Source of the DNA: Paragordius varius
Lineage: Eukaryota > Nematomorpha
Direction of reading: 5' to 3'
Assembly (NCBI GenBank): GCA_964247055.1
Contig: OZ176052.1
Span: 3,906,001 to 3,970,000 of the forward strand
Length of the DNA: 64,000 nucleotides
In this document: positions 39,612 to 53,635 of the stretch, one piece after another
How the letters are laid out: the number at the start of each line of letters is the position of its first letter
Numbering within the stretch: position 1 is the stretch's first letter
Program-made: the position numbers and the translations under genes
The notes under the pieces: model-generated
What the model saw: the letters and a program-made list of their open reading frames with translations, nothing else
Databases searched by the model: none
What the model was told of the DNA's origin: nothing

Positions 39612-41422
39612 TTTCGAAATCTAAAAATAATTATTTTTCGTTTCTTAATATATTTTCTAACAAAACCTTATTTATATATAACATTGATGATTATTAATTT
39701 TCATATCTAGTTTAATGGGAAATCATCTGAAAATGCCAAACCACAACTTTTTATGGTCAATTCGAGATTTTTCAAATACATAATCTATGAAACACACACA
39801 CTATATATTTATATTATTACGACCATACTCGGTGAAAACAATGCATCTTACTATTTATAGACACAAATAAATTTATTTACAACTATCTATCGTCTATATA
39901 CACTTAGTTATAATGTAATAAATTAATTGGCCTCGTTCGAATGTCATTGAATCGGAAAAATCATTACTGATGTTTATTGGCATTAAGAAACAGTCATATT
40001 ATTATAACTGTTTATGACCTACTCTATATTTCCGTTTCCAAACACATTATTTTAACTATATTGTGCAAAAAAATGGTTTTTTAAAAAATTTTCATGAGAT
40101 AGCTTATGCCTTACGTATTATTTATTCGCAAAAATTTATATTTGTTGACGACTAGAATATCGAAATTGGAATCAATGTTAAGGATAATTAATAAAATATT
40201 GTTAAAATTTGAGAAATTGTTAATATCATTTTATCAGATATTTACAATATATAAACAGCCTAAAATCATGCAAATAAAATTTTTATTAAAACTCAGATCA
40301 AACACTCCTGTTTTTCATTTGATAATACAAAAAAATTCATAATTGTACTAAAATGGATTCTTACAGTAAAATTAACTTATTTATCAAAATAAAGTTTATA
40401 AAATATTGTTTTTTATTTTTTCATTTTTTGTCATCTAATTTATGAGTGTACAATAAATTTACTTTATTTTGGAATCTTATATGATCGGGACTTACAAAAT
40501 ATACTATATCATTCTGTATATATCCTAAAGGTTTGTTTTATAACAAATTAATAATACTGGGATTTGTACAAATATTTGTTTAATTTCCACTACTTGTAAA
40601 TCCTATTTTGTATTAATTTATATTTGTAATTCCCGCTCGTGTAAGATTCAAAAAAAATTTATACACTCATAAACCAGATGACAAAAAACATATTATCAAT
40701 TTTATTTTAATATTTAGGTTATTTTTACTGTATAAAATAGGAATGTTAAGATTTAGTGAGTTTAGCTAGTAAATTAGTTTTATAAAAAAATTGAATTTTA
40801 AGTATATGTGAGGAAAAACACGAATTTTGATCTGAGTTTTATACAAAAAAAACAATATGTTAGGATTTTGTAATTATCTGATAAAAAATAATATATTTTT
40901 ATATCTCATGTTACTATTTTTAAATATTCGCTTTTTGCCCAATTCCAATTTTTTCTCAATATTTCAAAAACTAGATCGTCAACAAAAAACATTTTTGCGG
41001 CAAGGCAAATGAATTTGATGGTTTTAGGTTATCTCAAAAATTAAAAATTTTTCACACTGTGCTATAATCGCTTAAAACTGCACCACTATTTTCAAGAGCC
41101 TAGAGATAATGATGTGTCTATATACTCAAATTTTAATTCGAAAACATAATTATCACAAAATCTTTCAGGGGCTATATAACATATTATATACCTTGTTTCC
41201 AGTTTATTAAATTTTCTATGAAGATTTGTCACTAAAATAGCATTTTTTATAATATCTAATAACATTTATTCATTTTTATATTTTTATTATTATTTGAAAG
41301 CCAAAAAATTTGCTTACTATTAAATATTTGGCTTGAGATACGAGTATTGAAGGTTCATTAACCATTTTACCTCCTAAGTTATATTGAATGATAGGTTAAT
41401 TAACATTTCGAAATATATACTC
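39612..41422. other. AT-rich intergenic stretch
   Basis: No supported gene, RNA or repeat family. The frame at 40106-40342 has no family motif and is treated as chance. The promoter of the next plus-strand gene should lie near the right edge but no element is recognisable. Confidence 0.4.
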
Positions 41423-44400
41423 ATGAAAACAATTGGTTTTAGTTTAATCTCATGTTTGATCTTTTGCACAATTTGGGCTGATGAAGATCCTAATACAAAT
41501 ATAACATATATATTACAAAAACAAGGTTAATTCTTTAGTTTTCCATCATTTTCCTTTGTTTATATCAATTTTTTGACTAATTTAATGATCAGTATGCGTT
41601 TAAAATCAAATATAAATATTAATTAGAGACTTCTTTAAATTATATTGAGTTAACCTAGGGTATTGAGGGAGTAGATTTCGTTTATTTTAGTTGGTTTACT
41701 TTTAACATAAAGTTGCCCAGGCTTATTTATTTTTGAATCGTATTTGCTTAAATTGCGGAATAAAAACTATTTTATCTGGGAATATGGTTAACCCCTATGA
41801 TAATAAAGTTTGCAGTTTACACTATGTGTTTTTAACAGGCTTAAAATAAAATAATAAGGGATAGAATTTCTAAAGAAGGGTATTTTGGAAGTATCAAATA
41901 TTTATTTTTCATATAATTAATATGTCATTTTGTTATAAATTTATATCTTTTAATAAATTTGAACAGATTTATGCCTTATTAATGAATCAACTACCTACAG
42001 TTTCAACAGATTGAAAAACGTTTCATGGTAATAACAATGTGAAATTATTATATGTTCATAAGTCTTAACAATCAGCGTATGAAACACTTCCCATATAAAT
42101 TATAAATTTTTGCCATTTTTTTGATTCCAAAATATATTTACAAATTTGTATATATTTTCTTTAAAATAATAAACTCTTTTTGTAAAGATTATTTTTTTGA
42201 AGTGGCCTAAGTGCCTTTAATTAACAATTTTATTTCCCACCGCATAATAAAATAGTTTTAACATTGTTGTATGAAATTTTTAATCGCGCTATATCGACAA
42301 AATAAATGACATTTGTATGCCGATGAATATAAACCATTTATCTAAGTTTTTTAGACCCTTGTTTTTCACAAAAGAGGGGAAAATATAAATATATCTGTCA
42401 CGACTGGTCACATCTAATGTTCCATCTAAAAGTTTTATAAAGAATTTTTAGTAATGTTGATACAATTTCAATATAATTCTTAGGATGAAACTTTTAAACA
42501 TTTATTATAAAAGCAGGTGTGCCGAAAATAGTGAATGTGGAAAACATAAAATATACACATTAACTTAACGAATAGCAAACCTAAAACTTTAGACGATTGA
42601 GTTATGATTTTATGAGCTACTAAAATAAAAAGCATATCAAAATTTTACAACATATTTTTTCGCAATCATTCCAGCATCCATATAAGAAATATTATTATAA
42701 ATAAATCATCTAATTAAAAAAATAAACATATTATAATAAATTTAACTACGATAAATATTTTTAGTATGTGGAGTCTTAATTTTGAGATTTACAAATCCAA
42801 CGATTTTGCCATCTGGGAAACTCCACAAACCCAACACTACCATTTTTTAACAGGACGCACAGTGTATCAGCCTGTATATGATGAAGGAGAAACTTACTGT
42901 TTAACCGTAAATTTGGGTGTATCAGTAAATTAATCATATAACAATTAAACGTTTTATTAAATTTCTTCGCTAACCTTTCCATTTCCTATAAAATCACTTT
43001 TTCTCTATTAAGTAACATGGTTCGTTTGTCTTTTATAAAAATATATATTTAACAATGTATATAATATTATAAATTAGCTTATATACATCCGCTATACTAA
43101 TAAAAAACTAAGATTCTCAAAGAATTGAGACAATTTAAAACTGCTACGGATTACCGCAAAATTGATAATTTAATGAAATTATTGATTAATTAAAGCGATT
43201 TAAATAGGATATTGTTGCAGCTAAACAAAATTTTTAACTTTAAAAACTCCCTAGAAGTTTCCTGAGAAGCATTTTAGTTATTTTCAGTATTTTAAACATA
43301 TTTTACAAACTTTACAACTAAAAGATCATTTATAAATCTTATTAAAGGACTGATATGGTAAACTAAATTTAATAAAACTATAGCAAAAATACGACAAGTA
43401 TTAATAAAAGTTTTTTATGTACGCACATGCACCAGTATTTTTTAGAAATCGATCACCTGGAATTTAGCATTACACAAATTTGCGGCACACAATTGGAATA
43501 TTATGGGACGGTTTATGGTTCAATGATTGACATTTCAGAACAATGTTTTAACCTATCAAATTATAGGTCCTATGTCGGTGGTAATATAACTAAAGTAAAC
43601 TATATTTATTTTGCTACAATGAAAAAAAGGCCATTACTTAATTTTGTTTAAGATTATATCCTTTTAAAGATAAGTGCTGAAACGTTATACATGATAACCC
43701 AATAAAAAGAGATAATTTTTAGGTAAGTTAATGGCTGCAGACGTAGATAGCCTGATAGAAATCTGTTCTAACTCTAGACGTATATTACAAATGGATGAAT
43801 ATATTAAAAATGGAGAAAGTTTATTTAGGATTTTACTCAAAGTCGATGCTTACCATAAACAAATCAACTGAGGATTTTAATTATAGTAATCTTTTCTAAA
43901 AGCTTTATTTCTCTTTGCTCATGGCTTACAATGAGGATAAAAAATTGGGGAGTTTTGGTTTTGAGCTCATAGTTAAAAGTTCGTCTTAAAACCACATTGC
44001 TACTATGCTTTATTTAACCATTAAAATAGTTAATTTAATCCAGGGGTGGCCAAACGGTCGACCGCGGTCTATTTTGTGACCGGGTGATAACGTGACAGTT
44101 TGAAATTTTTAAAATGAAAAAAAAAATATTGCTTAGATTTTTTTAACAATATAATAATTTATTTTCTTAATACATTTTTATTCTGTGTTTAAATTTATTA
44201 ACAAAAATTCATATTAATTTTAATTTTAATATTTTTATTTATCATATTTATTTTATTCGAATTTTATATCCTTTAAAAAATAGTTTTAATTTATCAAAAA
44301 AACCATAGCAGGTATCCTTTAGACTTATATTTAAGTATGATAAAAAATTTAAGCCGAAAAATTGCTAAAATATATGGTTATAGAAATGAATGGGAAGATT

Positions 44401-46276
44401 ATTTTTTTATAATGATAAATGATAAATATACCTGTTTGATATGCAATTCCACCGTGGTCTTGCCTAAAAAGGTAAACCAAAGAAATTTTGCTAGGCCTCA
44501 CATGAAAGTATCAAAAATACAATTCTGATATTCTCAAACCAAAAATCAAGCTATTGGAGCAGTTAAATGCTCAGAAAAACTGCATTGTGAAATACAGCAA
44601 AAAACAAAAAAAATTAATTGCAACTTACAAAATGTCAGAAATCTAAATAAAAACAACAAATCTTTTCAGGACGGAAAAATGCGGATAGTAAATTATGAGG
44701 TTAAAAAAATTATTATGGAATCAATAAAAAGCTTATCCCTATCTTGAAACACTATTATGTGGGGAGGTGATGATCCTAATCAAAATCTTACCGAAATTTT
44801 ACATGGAAATATTAAATCTTGTATATTTTTTCGTGTCAAATTGACGAATCCATCGATTACAGTCAAATTTCGCACGCGTATAATTCGCATGGTCTTTCAT
44901 GACATGTTAACCTCAGTAGAGTTATTGAGCCTCATACCTCTGCACAGATTTTATATTAAATTCATTTAATAATTATATTACAGCCGATTTCAAATCTTGT
45001 AGCCATAAAAATCGACGGAGTTTCAACGATGATTGCAGTAATTAATGGGTTCGTGGCTTGCAAATCTCATAATAATTTCCAAATTTATGAAAAATTACGA
45101 GATTTGGAGTATGGAGAAAGAAATTATAAATATTTGTGCAATATATCTGAGATATCGCATCAAAAGCAAGATCAAGAAATGATTTTAGATAAATTAATTG
45201 TAGATATGAATAATATTTTTCTGAAAATAGATATATTTGTAGTAAAAGTTGTCGTAATCTTACTGAAAACGCAAAGGTTTAACCATCTTACAGCTGTATT
45301 AACTAGTTTACTATGTCAATACCAGTTCCCTTTGACTAAACTTAAAACTGGGGCGCGACACTCTTTTCGATTTGATGTAATTTAATATAAAGCATATGTC
45401 TATTTTTAAAATAAACCATAAAATCATATTATAAACATCTTTGCCAAAAGCTTCATTTTTTTTTTCAATCGTCTGAAATCTGTCTCAAGATGTGCTGTTA
45501 ATTATGCATTGTTAATTTGATAAATTAAATAATGTTAATGTTTTAATATTTGTACTCATTAGGGCATTCAAAGGTCTTCTGAATTAAGATTTATATATTT
45601 GACAAAGATTTTATACAAAAGTAACCACTGAAATATAATTATAATTCGTATTATATATTTCAAAATAGCCTGTGATAGTCACCCCAATCCTTAAATAGAT
45701 ATATAAATAAATATATATATTTGCATCATTTGTGAAATGATAAATGACTCCTTAATACTAAATATTCACAAGTTGATGAAATTTTTCCCAAAATGTAGCC
45801 CGTGGGAAAAAAAGGTTGGCCACCCTGATATGATCCAATGAATCTATTATATTAAATATAAACAACCCATCTTCTAATGTTTACGCTAATGCTAAACTCC
45901 TTTCCTGTTAAAAAATAACCATATATTAAAATTTTTAGCTTGTTTTATACCATCAAAATAAATATGCCGATTTGCAAACGTTTGAATTAGTCAATAAAGA
46001 AACATTTTACGGGACGAAAATACCTCACCCACATATTTTGTATCTAAGTAGCCTTACAAAATATTTGCAAAGCCACGAATTCGATTACCCCTATGATCCA
46101 TTAAACAATACAATTAAATATGTGATGGAAGATTGTCGAACACATATTTTACGTGCGTAAATTACTTGTTTCATATTTATTAAAAACTTCGAATTTATCG
46201 TACTATTTTTGTGCAGATAAAGTATCTCAAAACCTATCACTTCCATACTTTGGGACGTTTCTTGGAAAAGGTAAGG

Positions 46277-46308
<32 letters not shown>

Positions 46309-48792
46309 TATATATATTGGTTGGTAAAATTAATATCACGACATGAATTATTTTATTTATCAATAGAATTGATAATTATCGAAAATTTTATGTGCCAGCA
46401 CGTTCATCAAAGCGGGATCTATAATATAAAATCTGATTTAGCCATATTATTCAGGTGCGTCTTTATGGTTATTTTATATCCCATTTATTATTTAATTAAT
46501 CACCCATCTATGTTAATTATCTACCTAAAGTTCAAATAGCTACATAGAATATGACAACATATTGAAATTTCCAGATAAATTATATTAATAAAACAAAAAA
46601 CTATTCAGATCATTAATTTAGAACATCACTATTTTTGGCTAAATGAATACTTCTGAGCGAATTCATATTTCCTATGATATTGGGCTAAATAAGAAAATTA
46701 AATTACCCGTGATTGTGACCAGAATGTTTTTTTTAGAAATGAAACCAGAATAGGTTAATTCAAAATCAAAACTGTCCTGCTCTCAATCGATCAGGTTACA
46801 GTTCAAGTTAGTTTCAGCGGCCCGAACCTAATTAACAAAGCAAAAAATACTAGAGTCTGCACTTTTATGTTGGCCAAGTAGAGTAGATTATAAATAAAAT
46901 AAATTTTCTTTATAATCAAAAACAAATTAATGTTGTAATATGGGAAAAAATGTTAAATATCAACCATTGGTTATTTTTACCCATACGCTACTTATTGCCA
47001 ATTGGCCAAAAATGAGATTGGCCTTCATAAATGTGCATGCAGTACTTTTTCGCCAAAAATTTCAATTTTCTAATAATATTTTATTCACTTTTAGTATTTT
47101 ATCATCACACCATCCGAATTATTTCGTTTTTTTTCTAAATGGCAAGTTTTATGATTGTGATACGACGATTTATGTTTTAAATTTGATGAAAATTTTGTTT
47201 AATCACATCTTCAGGAATCGTATCATATATTAATTTGTTAGATCCTTAGTTATGATTATTACAAATGCACGGTACAAAACATTACATGCAAGAATTTATC
47301 CTAAGATTGAAAAATCCGAATTTGTCCTATTTGATGAACCTATACAGACATGCGATAAACTTACTTTGTTTCCATCAGATGTTAGCATAGGAGATGGATT
47401 AACACAAATGGAGGATAAATCCAAAAATCCCCACTTAAGATCATACATAAGTTCTTGGCCCTTATTTAATGCATGGGGAGAGGTGAAACAACTAATTTTT
47501 ATTAGGCATTATGTTTAATTTTTTTGGATAAAATTAAACATACATAACCATAAGTATTAGTATGTAATATTTATTTATAGCGGAAAAATAAAAAAAAATA
47601 TGCAGATTATATGCACTTTTATAAGTGCAAAAATGCTTATAAAATTTAGAGCCAATTAGAGGTTATTTTAAAAAATTTTACGATATATTTAAAAATGTAA
47701 CCTATTAACTCTTAAACCTTAACTAAGTGAAATATTTTAGTCAAACAATTATCTCACTAAGATGAATTGTATAAAATATTAAATTATTCTGATCAGAATT
47801 AATTTTATAGATAATAAAATTTACGTTATATTATTAGATAATCACATAATTAACATATGTTTAAACATTTTTTGACTGACATAAAATGGTCACAGTTACG
47901 GTAATAAATGATGTTCATATTCAATACAAATTTAATGTTTCTAATATATTCTATTATACCATATAGTATAAATTCAAACAAAAATATTTTTTGTCACCAA
48001 ATAATACGTTTTGCGACCTTTCCCTCCTGAATTTGGATCGTGGATACGTTTTTAATTATGTAATTCATCCGTATGAGAAGGTGTGATTTTTGTGATGCAG
48101 TTTATATATATATATATACATTTATCATTGCGTCAAAAATTTAGTTTTTAACATTTAAAACATTATCGGATATTTTACATTGGACTAATTATTTTATAAA
48201 TAATATACTCAAAACGTTTTAAATGGATATTTAATTTGGTTAATATCATAGATATGATTTACAGTATAAACTAATTGAATCCCTCAAAGTGTCATATAAA
48301 AATTATAAATAGGAGGAGATCGGTAATGTTTTATGGCAATAGTCGCATTGATTAGTTTAAGCCGATAGAATAATCATAAATCTTAAGGATTTTTTTTAAA
48401 AAAATAGCTCGTAAATAAGAGTGAGTTTATGTTAGTAAAAGGTCTGTAATTAGCTTAATTTCACACATTTTTATGCAATTTAAACGACTTTACAAAAATG
48501 TATACCATTTTGACGGATTTTTTTAAAAAAACAGATTCATTACCAACAAAAAAATGGGACAGTTATAATTACACAATTTTCTGGGAGAAACAATTCAATA
48601 AACAACAACGAAAATATCACCGAAATACGGTATGAAAAAAGTGTCGTTTACAGGTATATGTGTCAAAATGCTTATTTGAACCAGGTCGAGAATTTTGAAA
48701 ATAGCTCGAATTATATCATTACACTCTTTGACATCAATACTAATCAAGGTCGTGACGATTTTTACCTGACAAGGGCAATCAAATTTTGTTAG
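41423..48792 (+). CDS. Unrecognised, probably secreted multi-exon protein
   Basis: Not recognised. Proposed exons: 41423-41525, 42765-42916, 43446-43580, 43723-43841, 45939-46152, 46217-46270, 46367-46454, 47095-47219, 47250-47482, 48535-48792. From the second exon on, all junctions are GT-AG (the fourth donor is ambiguous) and frame-compatible, giving a continuous protein to TAG 48790. Exon 1 encodes a signal peptide (MKTIGFSLISCLIFCTIWA), but its phase (1) does not join the second exon (needs 2), so a small exon is missing or exon 1 belongs elsewhere. Readable parts include TGRTVYQPVYDEGETYCL, GTVYGSMIDISEQCFNLS, KIPHPHILYLSSL, NPHLRSYISSWPLFNAWGE and the C-terminal FDINTNQGRDDFYLTRA. Cysteines and N-x-S/T sites are frequent and no internal membrane span is obvious, consistent with a luminal or extracellular protein. 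Intron 47220-47249 is only 30 bp. Intron 43842-45938 carries a dead hAT element. I assign no function. Confidence 0.55.
44041..45827 (+). mobile_element. Decayed autonomous hAT transposon with 8-bp target duplication
   Basis: Terminal inverted repeats CAGGGGTGGCCAAAC (left) and, inverted, CAGGGTGGCCAACC (right), with GC-rich subterminal sequence. Flanking octamers ATTTAATC (44033) and ATATGATC (45828) agree at six of eight positions, as expected for an old 8-bp target-site duplication. The inside carries transposase remnants in the plus direction. It lies in an intron of the unrecognised secreted gene, same strand. Confidence 0.85.
44337..45385 (+). pseudogene. hAT transposase pseudogene (GTF2IRD2/EPM2AIP1/ZBED-like)
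   Basis: Three conserved blocks survive in different frames. The N-terminal zinc-finger region is WEDYFFIMINDKYTCLICN (44391-44447). A middle block ends VELLSLIPLH (about 44920-44949). The catalytic-core block is IKIDGVSTMIAVINGFVA, which matches the T-D-G-A-x-x-M-x-G-x-x-x-G-F-V pattern of these transposases. Frameshifts and stops separate them, and the C-terminal dimerisation region is not evident. The intact protein would cut and paste the element; this copy cannot. Confidence 0.75.
46277..46318. repeat. (TA)n-rich tract after a donor site
   Basis: About 42 bp of nearly pure TA, starting 6 bp after the donor at 46271 of the unrecognised secreted gene. Confidence 0.9.
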
Positions 48793-48859
48793 GTTTTTAA
48801 ATCATTTCAATTTAATTATTTATTAATTATATAATAATAAATTGTTTGAAAAAATAAAT
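48793..48859. other. Shared 3' region of two convergent genes
   Basis: Only 67 bp separate the stop of the plus-strand unrecognised gene (48790-48792) from the stop of minus-strand WDHD1 (48862-48860). Plus-strand AATAAA signals lie at 48836-48841 and 48853-48858. A minus-strand AATAAA (TTTATT on the plus strand) lies at 48819-48824. If these are used, the two 3' UTRs overlap and the transcripts are antisense at their ends. Confidence 0.6.
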
Positions 48860-51800
48860 TTATTTTTTCCGTTTTCCCGGTTTTGAGGGTTGACTTTCAT
48901 TCAAAAAATCTTTTTTTAAAGAGTCCAATCTGGTTAACGCACTTGTACTTGTCTGAGTATCAGGTGTTGCCTTATTTAAAAAATTGTAACACATATAACG
49001 TATAAATACCAACAAAAGTGTAAATTTTCCCCAAAACTCTTTAATAAGAAAATTACAATAATTTTTGAATTATGCGTAATAAAATTTTATAATATATAAA
49101 GTAATAATTTCATTTTACTTTAAATGGGTTGTGGGGCACAGAAGGAGATTTAGTGGTTGCGTAATTAAGCCATGGATTACTTTCGAATTTCCGTTTAACA
49201 ACTTTAGGCGTTTCATAATTTTCAATATCATCGTTTGAAGCTTTAAAAATCACAATAAAAAATTATACTGTGCATTAACATCAACGAGGATTTGGTATAA
49301 ATTGAAAGAATTTTAAAAATAATTCATAAAAAAATAATTTACATTCATCAGGTTGGTGTTTGTCTTTGGTTGCAGGATTGATATCTTCAATATCATCTCT
49401 GTACAAATGCAATAAAATTATATAGTTTTGAATAGTTTTGTATTTTTATAGACAAAACAAACCAAAGTTATACCTATCTTCAAGAGCATGAAAGCCATTA
49501 ACATAATGTCCACGATTCACATCAGCTCCTTCTGTTGTTGTTCCAAATTGTGGTTCTTTTTTAATCTTTAAGGGAGGAGAATTATTGTTAGACACGTGAG
49601 GCATAGTATCAATTTCATTCTGCAGTGTTTCAACAAAATTATCCATATCCTGGATGAGTTGATTAATTCGTTTGGCCAATGCAAATTTTTTATTTCTTGT
49701 GGCATATTTTAGGCTTGCTTTTAGTACCAGACCCATTTTACTCGTTTCATTGTAATAGGTTTGTAAATCAACATTTTTTTCACTACTACCAAAAATATTC
49801 AATCTTTTATTTAGTGTGTTTAGTTGTGACTCTTTAATATGTGTTAATCTTTCCTGCAAACAATCTTTCATAGATTCAACGACGGTGTATGCGCGCATGT
49901 CCTCACCACTTTGACAGTAGAGCTATATTGTTAAAAAAAGTGTAATCAAAGCATTTAAACAAAAATGTAAAAAGTTGTTCTATAGTCATTAGATTTCTTC
50001 TTTGTTCACCTTTACCTAGATACATTAGTATATTTGCGTTTGATATAGTGTAACAAATTATTTAAATTAAGACTTCTTTGATTAAAATATTATAACAATT
50101 TCATTACTTTAAATAAATTTAAAGTAGACATTAATTTGTATTAAAAACATCGGCGCTTTACGTTAGGATAATAATCCCATGATGGAATTAGATTTTTCGA
50201 TAATGAAATAAACTGTTTATTTATATAATTATAATTTACTGCAAATAATTTCATAAGGCATTTTGATTTTTCAGTTTCCAATTTTTCCTTATCCTGCATT
50301 AATGATGTACATTCATTTTCTGTATAATAATCTTTTCCAGGAATCAAAGTTTTTGTGGATTGCAGATGTAGCGTGATATAATCATTCTTTAAAAATAAAA
50401 AATGAAATCGAATTACAGTAAAAATAATAATTATTAAGACAAAAAACATAAAGAAGAAAGCCATGTTTTAAATAAAACCTACCTATCGTTTTAGTTTAGA
50501 GGTGCAAATTGGTAATTCACATAATTTTTTATTTACAAAAATGTAATCACATAAATTCTAAACATCAAGGATCAAAAAATATGGTTATTAGCTAGGGTTT
50601 TATGAAATTACGAAATAAATTGATCATGTATTGATAAATACCTGTAAAGCATAACTGGACTCAGGTGAATTCAGTTTTAAATCATTCATTTGATTTATAA
50701 GGGGTAATTTGCACCCAAGTAACACAATATTTGGTTTGGGCAGGGTTAGAGGATAGTTTGATCCACGACAAAGGGTAGCTCTAATACATAAAATATAATA
50801 AATATTTATTGATTATATACCAATTTTGATTTATTTAAAATAATTTTTAGTTTAAAAATAGTAAAACATATTGAATAAATGTAAAAAATTACTTAATTTG
50901 TAAGGTTTGAGCCATATCTTGCATTGATTGTATGCCAATAACCCAATAATTATCTGATGGATTAGGGACCTATACAATTTAAAAAATTGATACACATTTA
51001 CCATAATTAATTAGACCCAAATAGTTAAAAATATTTTGTCACTTTATTATATAAGTTATTACAAAAATATAATAATATATTAAATATAATTTAAATAAAA
51101 AAAACTACCGTAACTCACCAAATTTTTAGTGTTAAGTATAGGGATCCATGTGTTGCCAGCAAGTTTTAATATCCATCCAGAACTTAAGACAACGTACAAA
51201 TCAGAGGAACAAAACCTTTGGTCATAGGATAATAATATGAAATTTAAATGTGATTTTATAAATACGCTATATTTTTACCCCTTTGAAATAATCTGGTATT
51301 AATAATCACTCAAATTCGAAATAATTTATAATTTCTAAATAAATGCGTCATCATAAAAAAACCATATCCTTGGTATTTTTTGTGTTTAAATTGGATTTTA
51401 GATATTACTAAGATTCATACTTCAATGTTAAATTAATATTTTTATATTAATAAGTTTTAGTAAAAAAAAATTTACATTATACCCAATCCATACTAATTTA
51501 TCCATATTATCTGTTTTCTTTTCGCCATACACATTATCACTTTCATCAAGTGATTCCAAATTTTTATCTTTTTTCAATCGACCAATGCTTGCCGTGTGAC
51601 AGGGAATGGGAAAATTTGAAATTATGGTTTGTTGCACTTTCACATTGTATAAATATAAACAGGGGCATAAACCATCTAAAATAAGAATGACAAATTATTA
51701 TGATTTTTAATTTAAAAAGATTTAATTATTCTTTGGAATATAATATTTTATAAAAAAAATAATTTTTTACATTGGTTTTCTCATTAGAATTGATAAACTA

Positions 51801-52483
51801 AAAAGTTAGAATACTATTAGAATTATAACTTTTTAAACATGAGTTAAAAAAATTTAGGTATGTCCGTTTTCAAAATATTCTTCAGCTCAAACATAGAGTT
51901 TAAATATCCAAAAAAATTTGGTTAAAAGATGATATAACCTAAGTTCAATCTTATTTTGGGAATAAAACAATATATATATATATATATATATCATTTAGAG
52001 TTCATCACCCTTGAAAATTCAAATACACCCTACGATTCAAATTCACCTTGAACAATTCAAATTCCTAGAATAAATTATGTGTTTTTTAAGATCAAAAATT
52101 AATTTTATCTTATAATATTTTTAAAATATAAAATTTTGTTTAAAATTAATATAATGCTGAAAAAATAATAAACTATATCGTAAAAATATTTTCCATGTTA
52201 AGGATGAGTTATATTCCGAATACACATAATCTATTTTTAGGGTGAATTTGAATTGTAAATGGTATATATAATAATATAAACTTGAATATACGATAGCCAA
52301 CAAATCTGGACATTTATTTTTGGGAGAGTCAAGGACATAATCATTATTAGCATTTGATGCCATACAGATAAATTGCCCAGGTATAAAAAAGGGGGCAAAA
52401 CACCCCTCGATCCCCGTCAAAGTTAAGATTCGAATAAGGTAAGCGTTACACGCCATTGCTAACCAATCTTGACCCAAAACTAA

Positions 52484-52518
<35 letters not shown>

Positions 52519-53602
52519 CATTACCAAAATTTAAGTAATATTAATGGGAAAGTTAAAAATAATAATGAAACGATCTACTACATAACCATAAAAAATTAAA
52601 AGTTATATAAAGACAAAAGGTAAAAACTAAAAAACTAATATTTATACAGCGAAAACAATATTTTTGGCTAATTGCTTTTTTAATTTTAACGTATCCTTTC
52701 TACAACATGAAGAAGAGATCGGAAACACACTTAATTTTATAATTGATTATAATGATATTAGGCATATAATATCTTTTCAAAATAATTTTTACACTTTCTA
52801 AAATATTGAACACCACCCAAACCGTTAAAAAGGGTAAATACAAAAAAATATTTTACCTGAAGATCTTCGTTAGAAGGTAACGTTAGTTCCCATTCTTTTT
52901 CAGTGTGCCAAGCCGTAAAATGAATGCATTTAAGAGCACTAAATTTATAAATTATAGATATATAATATACAGTAGACTCCCTAAAAAGTCCCCTAATAAT
53001 GAGTTTTTTACAAAACAACTTTTGAATTTATATATATATATATTGAATATTAATTATAAAATATTATTAGAGATAATTTATATGAAAATTTCATTTTTCT
53101 CAAAAAGGATTAAAGATACAGATCATAAGCCAAGTTTACCCATAACTGAAGTCATTACAGAGAGTTTTACTGTATAAACATGTTTAACTTAACTTATAAA
53201 CATCACAAATACCATTAACAAATCGCGAACTTACGATAATTGTTTTCGCTTTTGAGATGATCGCCCAAATAAAATAGCTTTGTTCGATACATCAGCCATA
53301 CTATAGTGCTCTGAGCTATTGCGTAACGTTATAGTGTGATGAATAGATTTATCTAAAAATTCGCATTCAATCATAGTTATAGAGCCTTTATCGCTAATAT
53401 GCTCATTTGTATGGATATTTATTGATGAGGCTTCTTGATACGTTTGAATAATGCCAACATCATTCCATTTCTAAATGTTTACGAAATTAGTAGTGGATTA
53501 AGGTAACGACACCATTTTTACAAACTTTAAAAATAACTCATATTTGAAAATTTATTTATATAAATAAAAAATTCTAATCTAAAAATGATTTATATTAGAA
53601 TT

Positions 53603-53635
<33 letters not shown>

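Noticed and set aside
42776-42982. Minus-strand ORF opposite the second exon of the unrecognised gene
   Set aside because: The plus-strand frame joins in phase to the following exons; the minus frame joins to nothing. Some doubt remains because the family is unknown.
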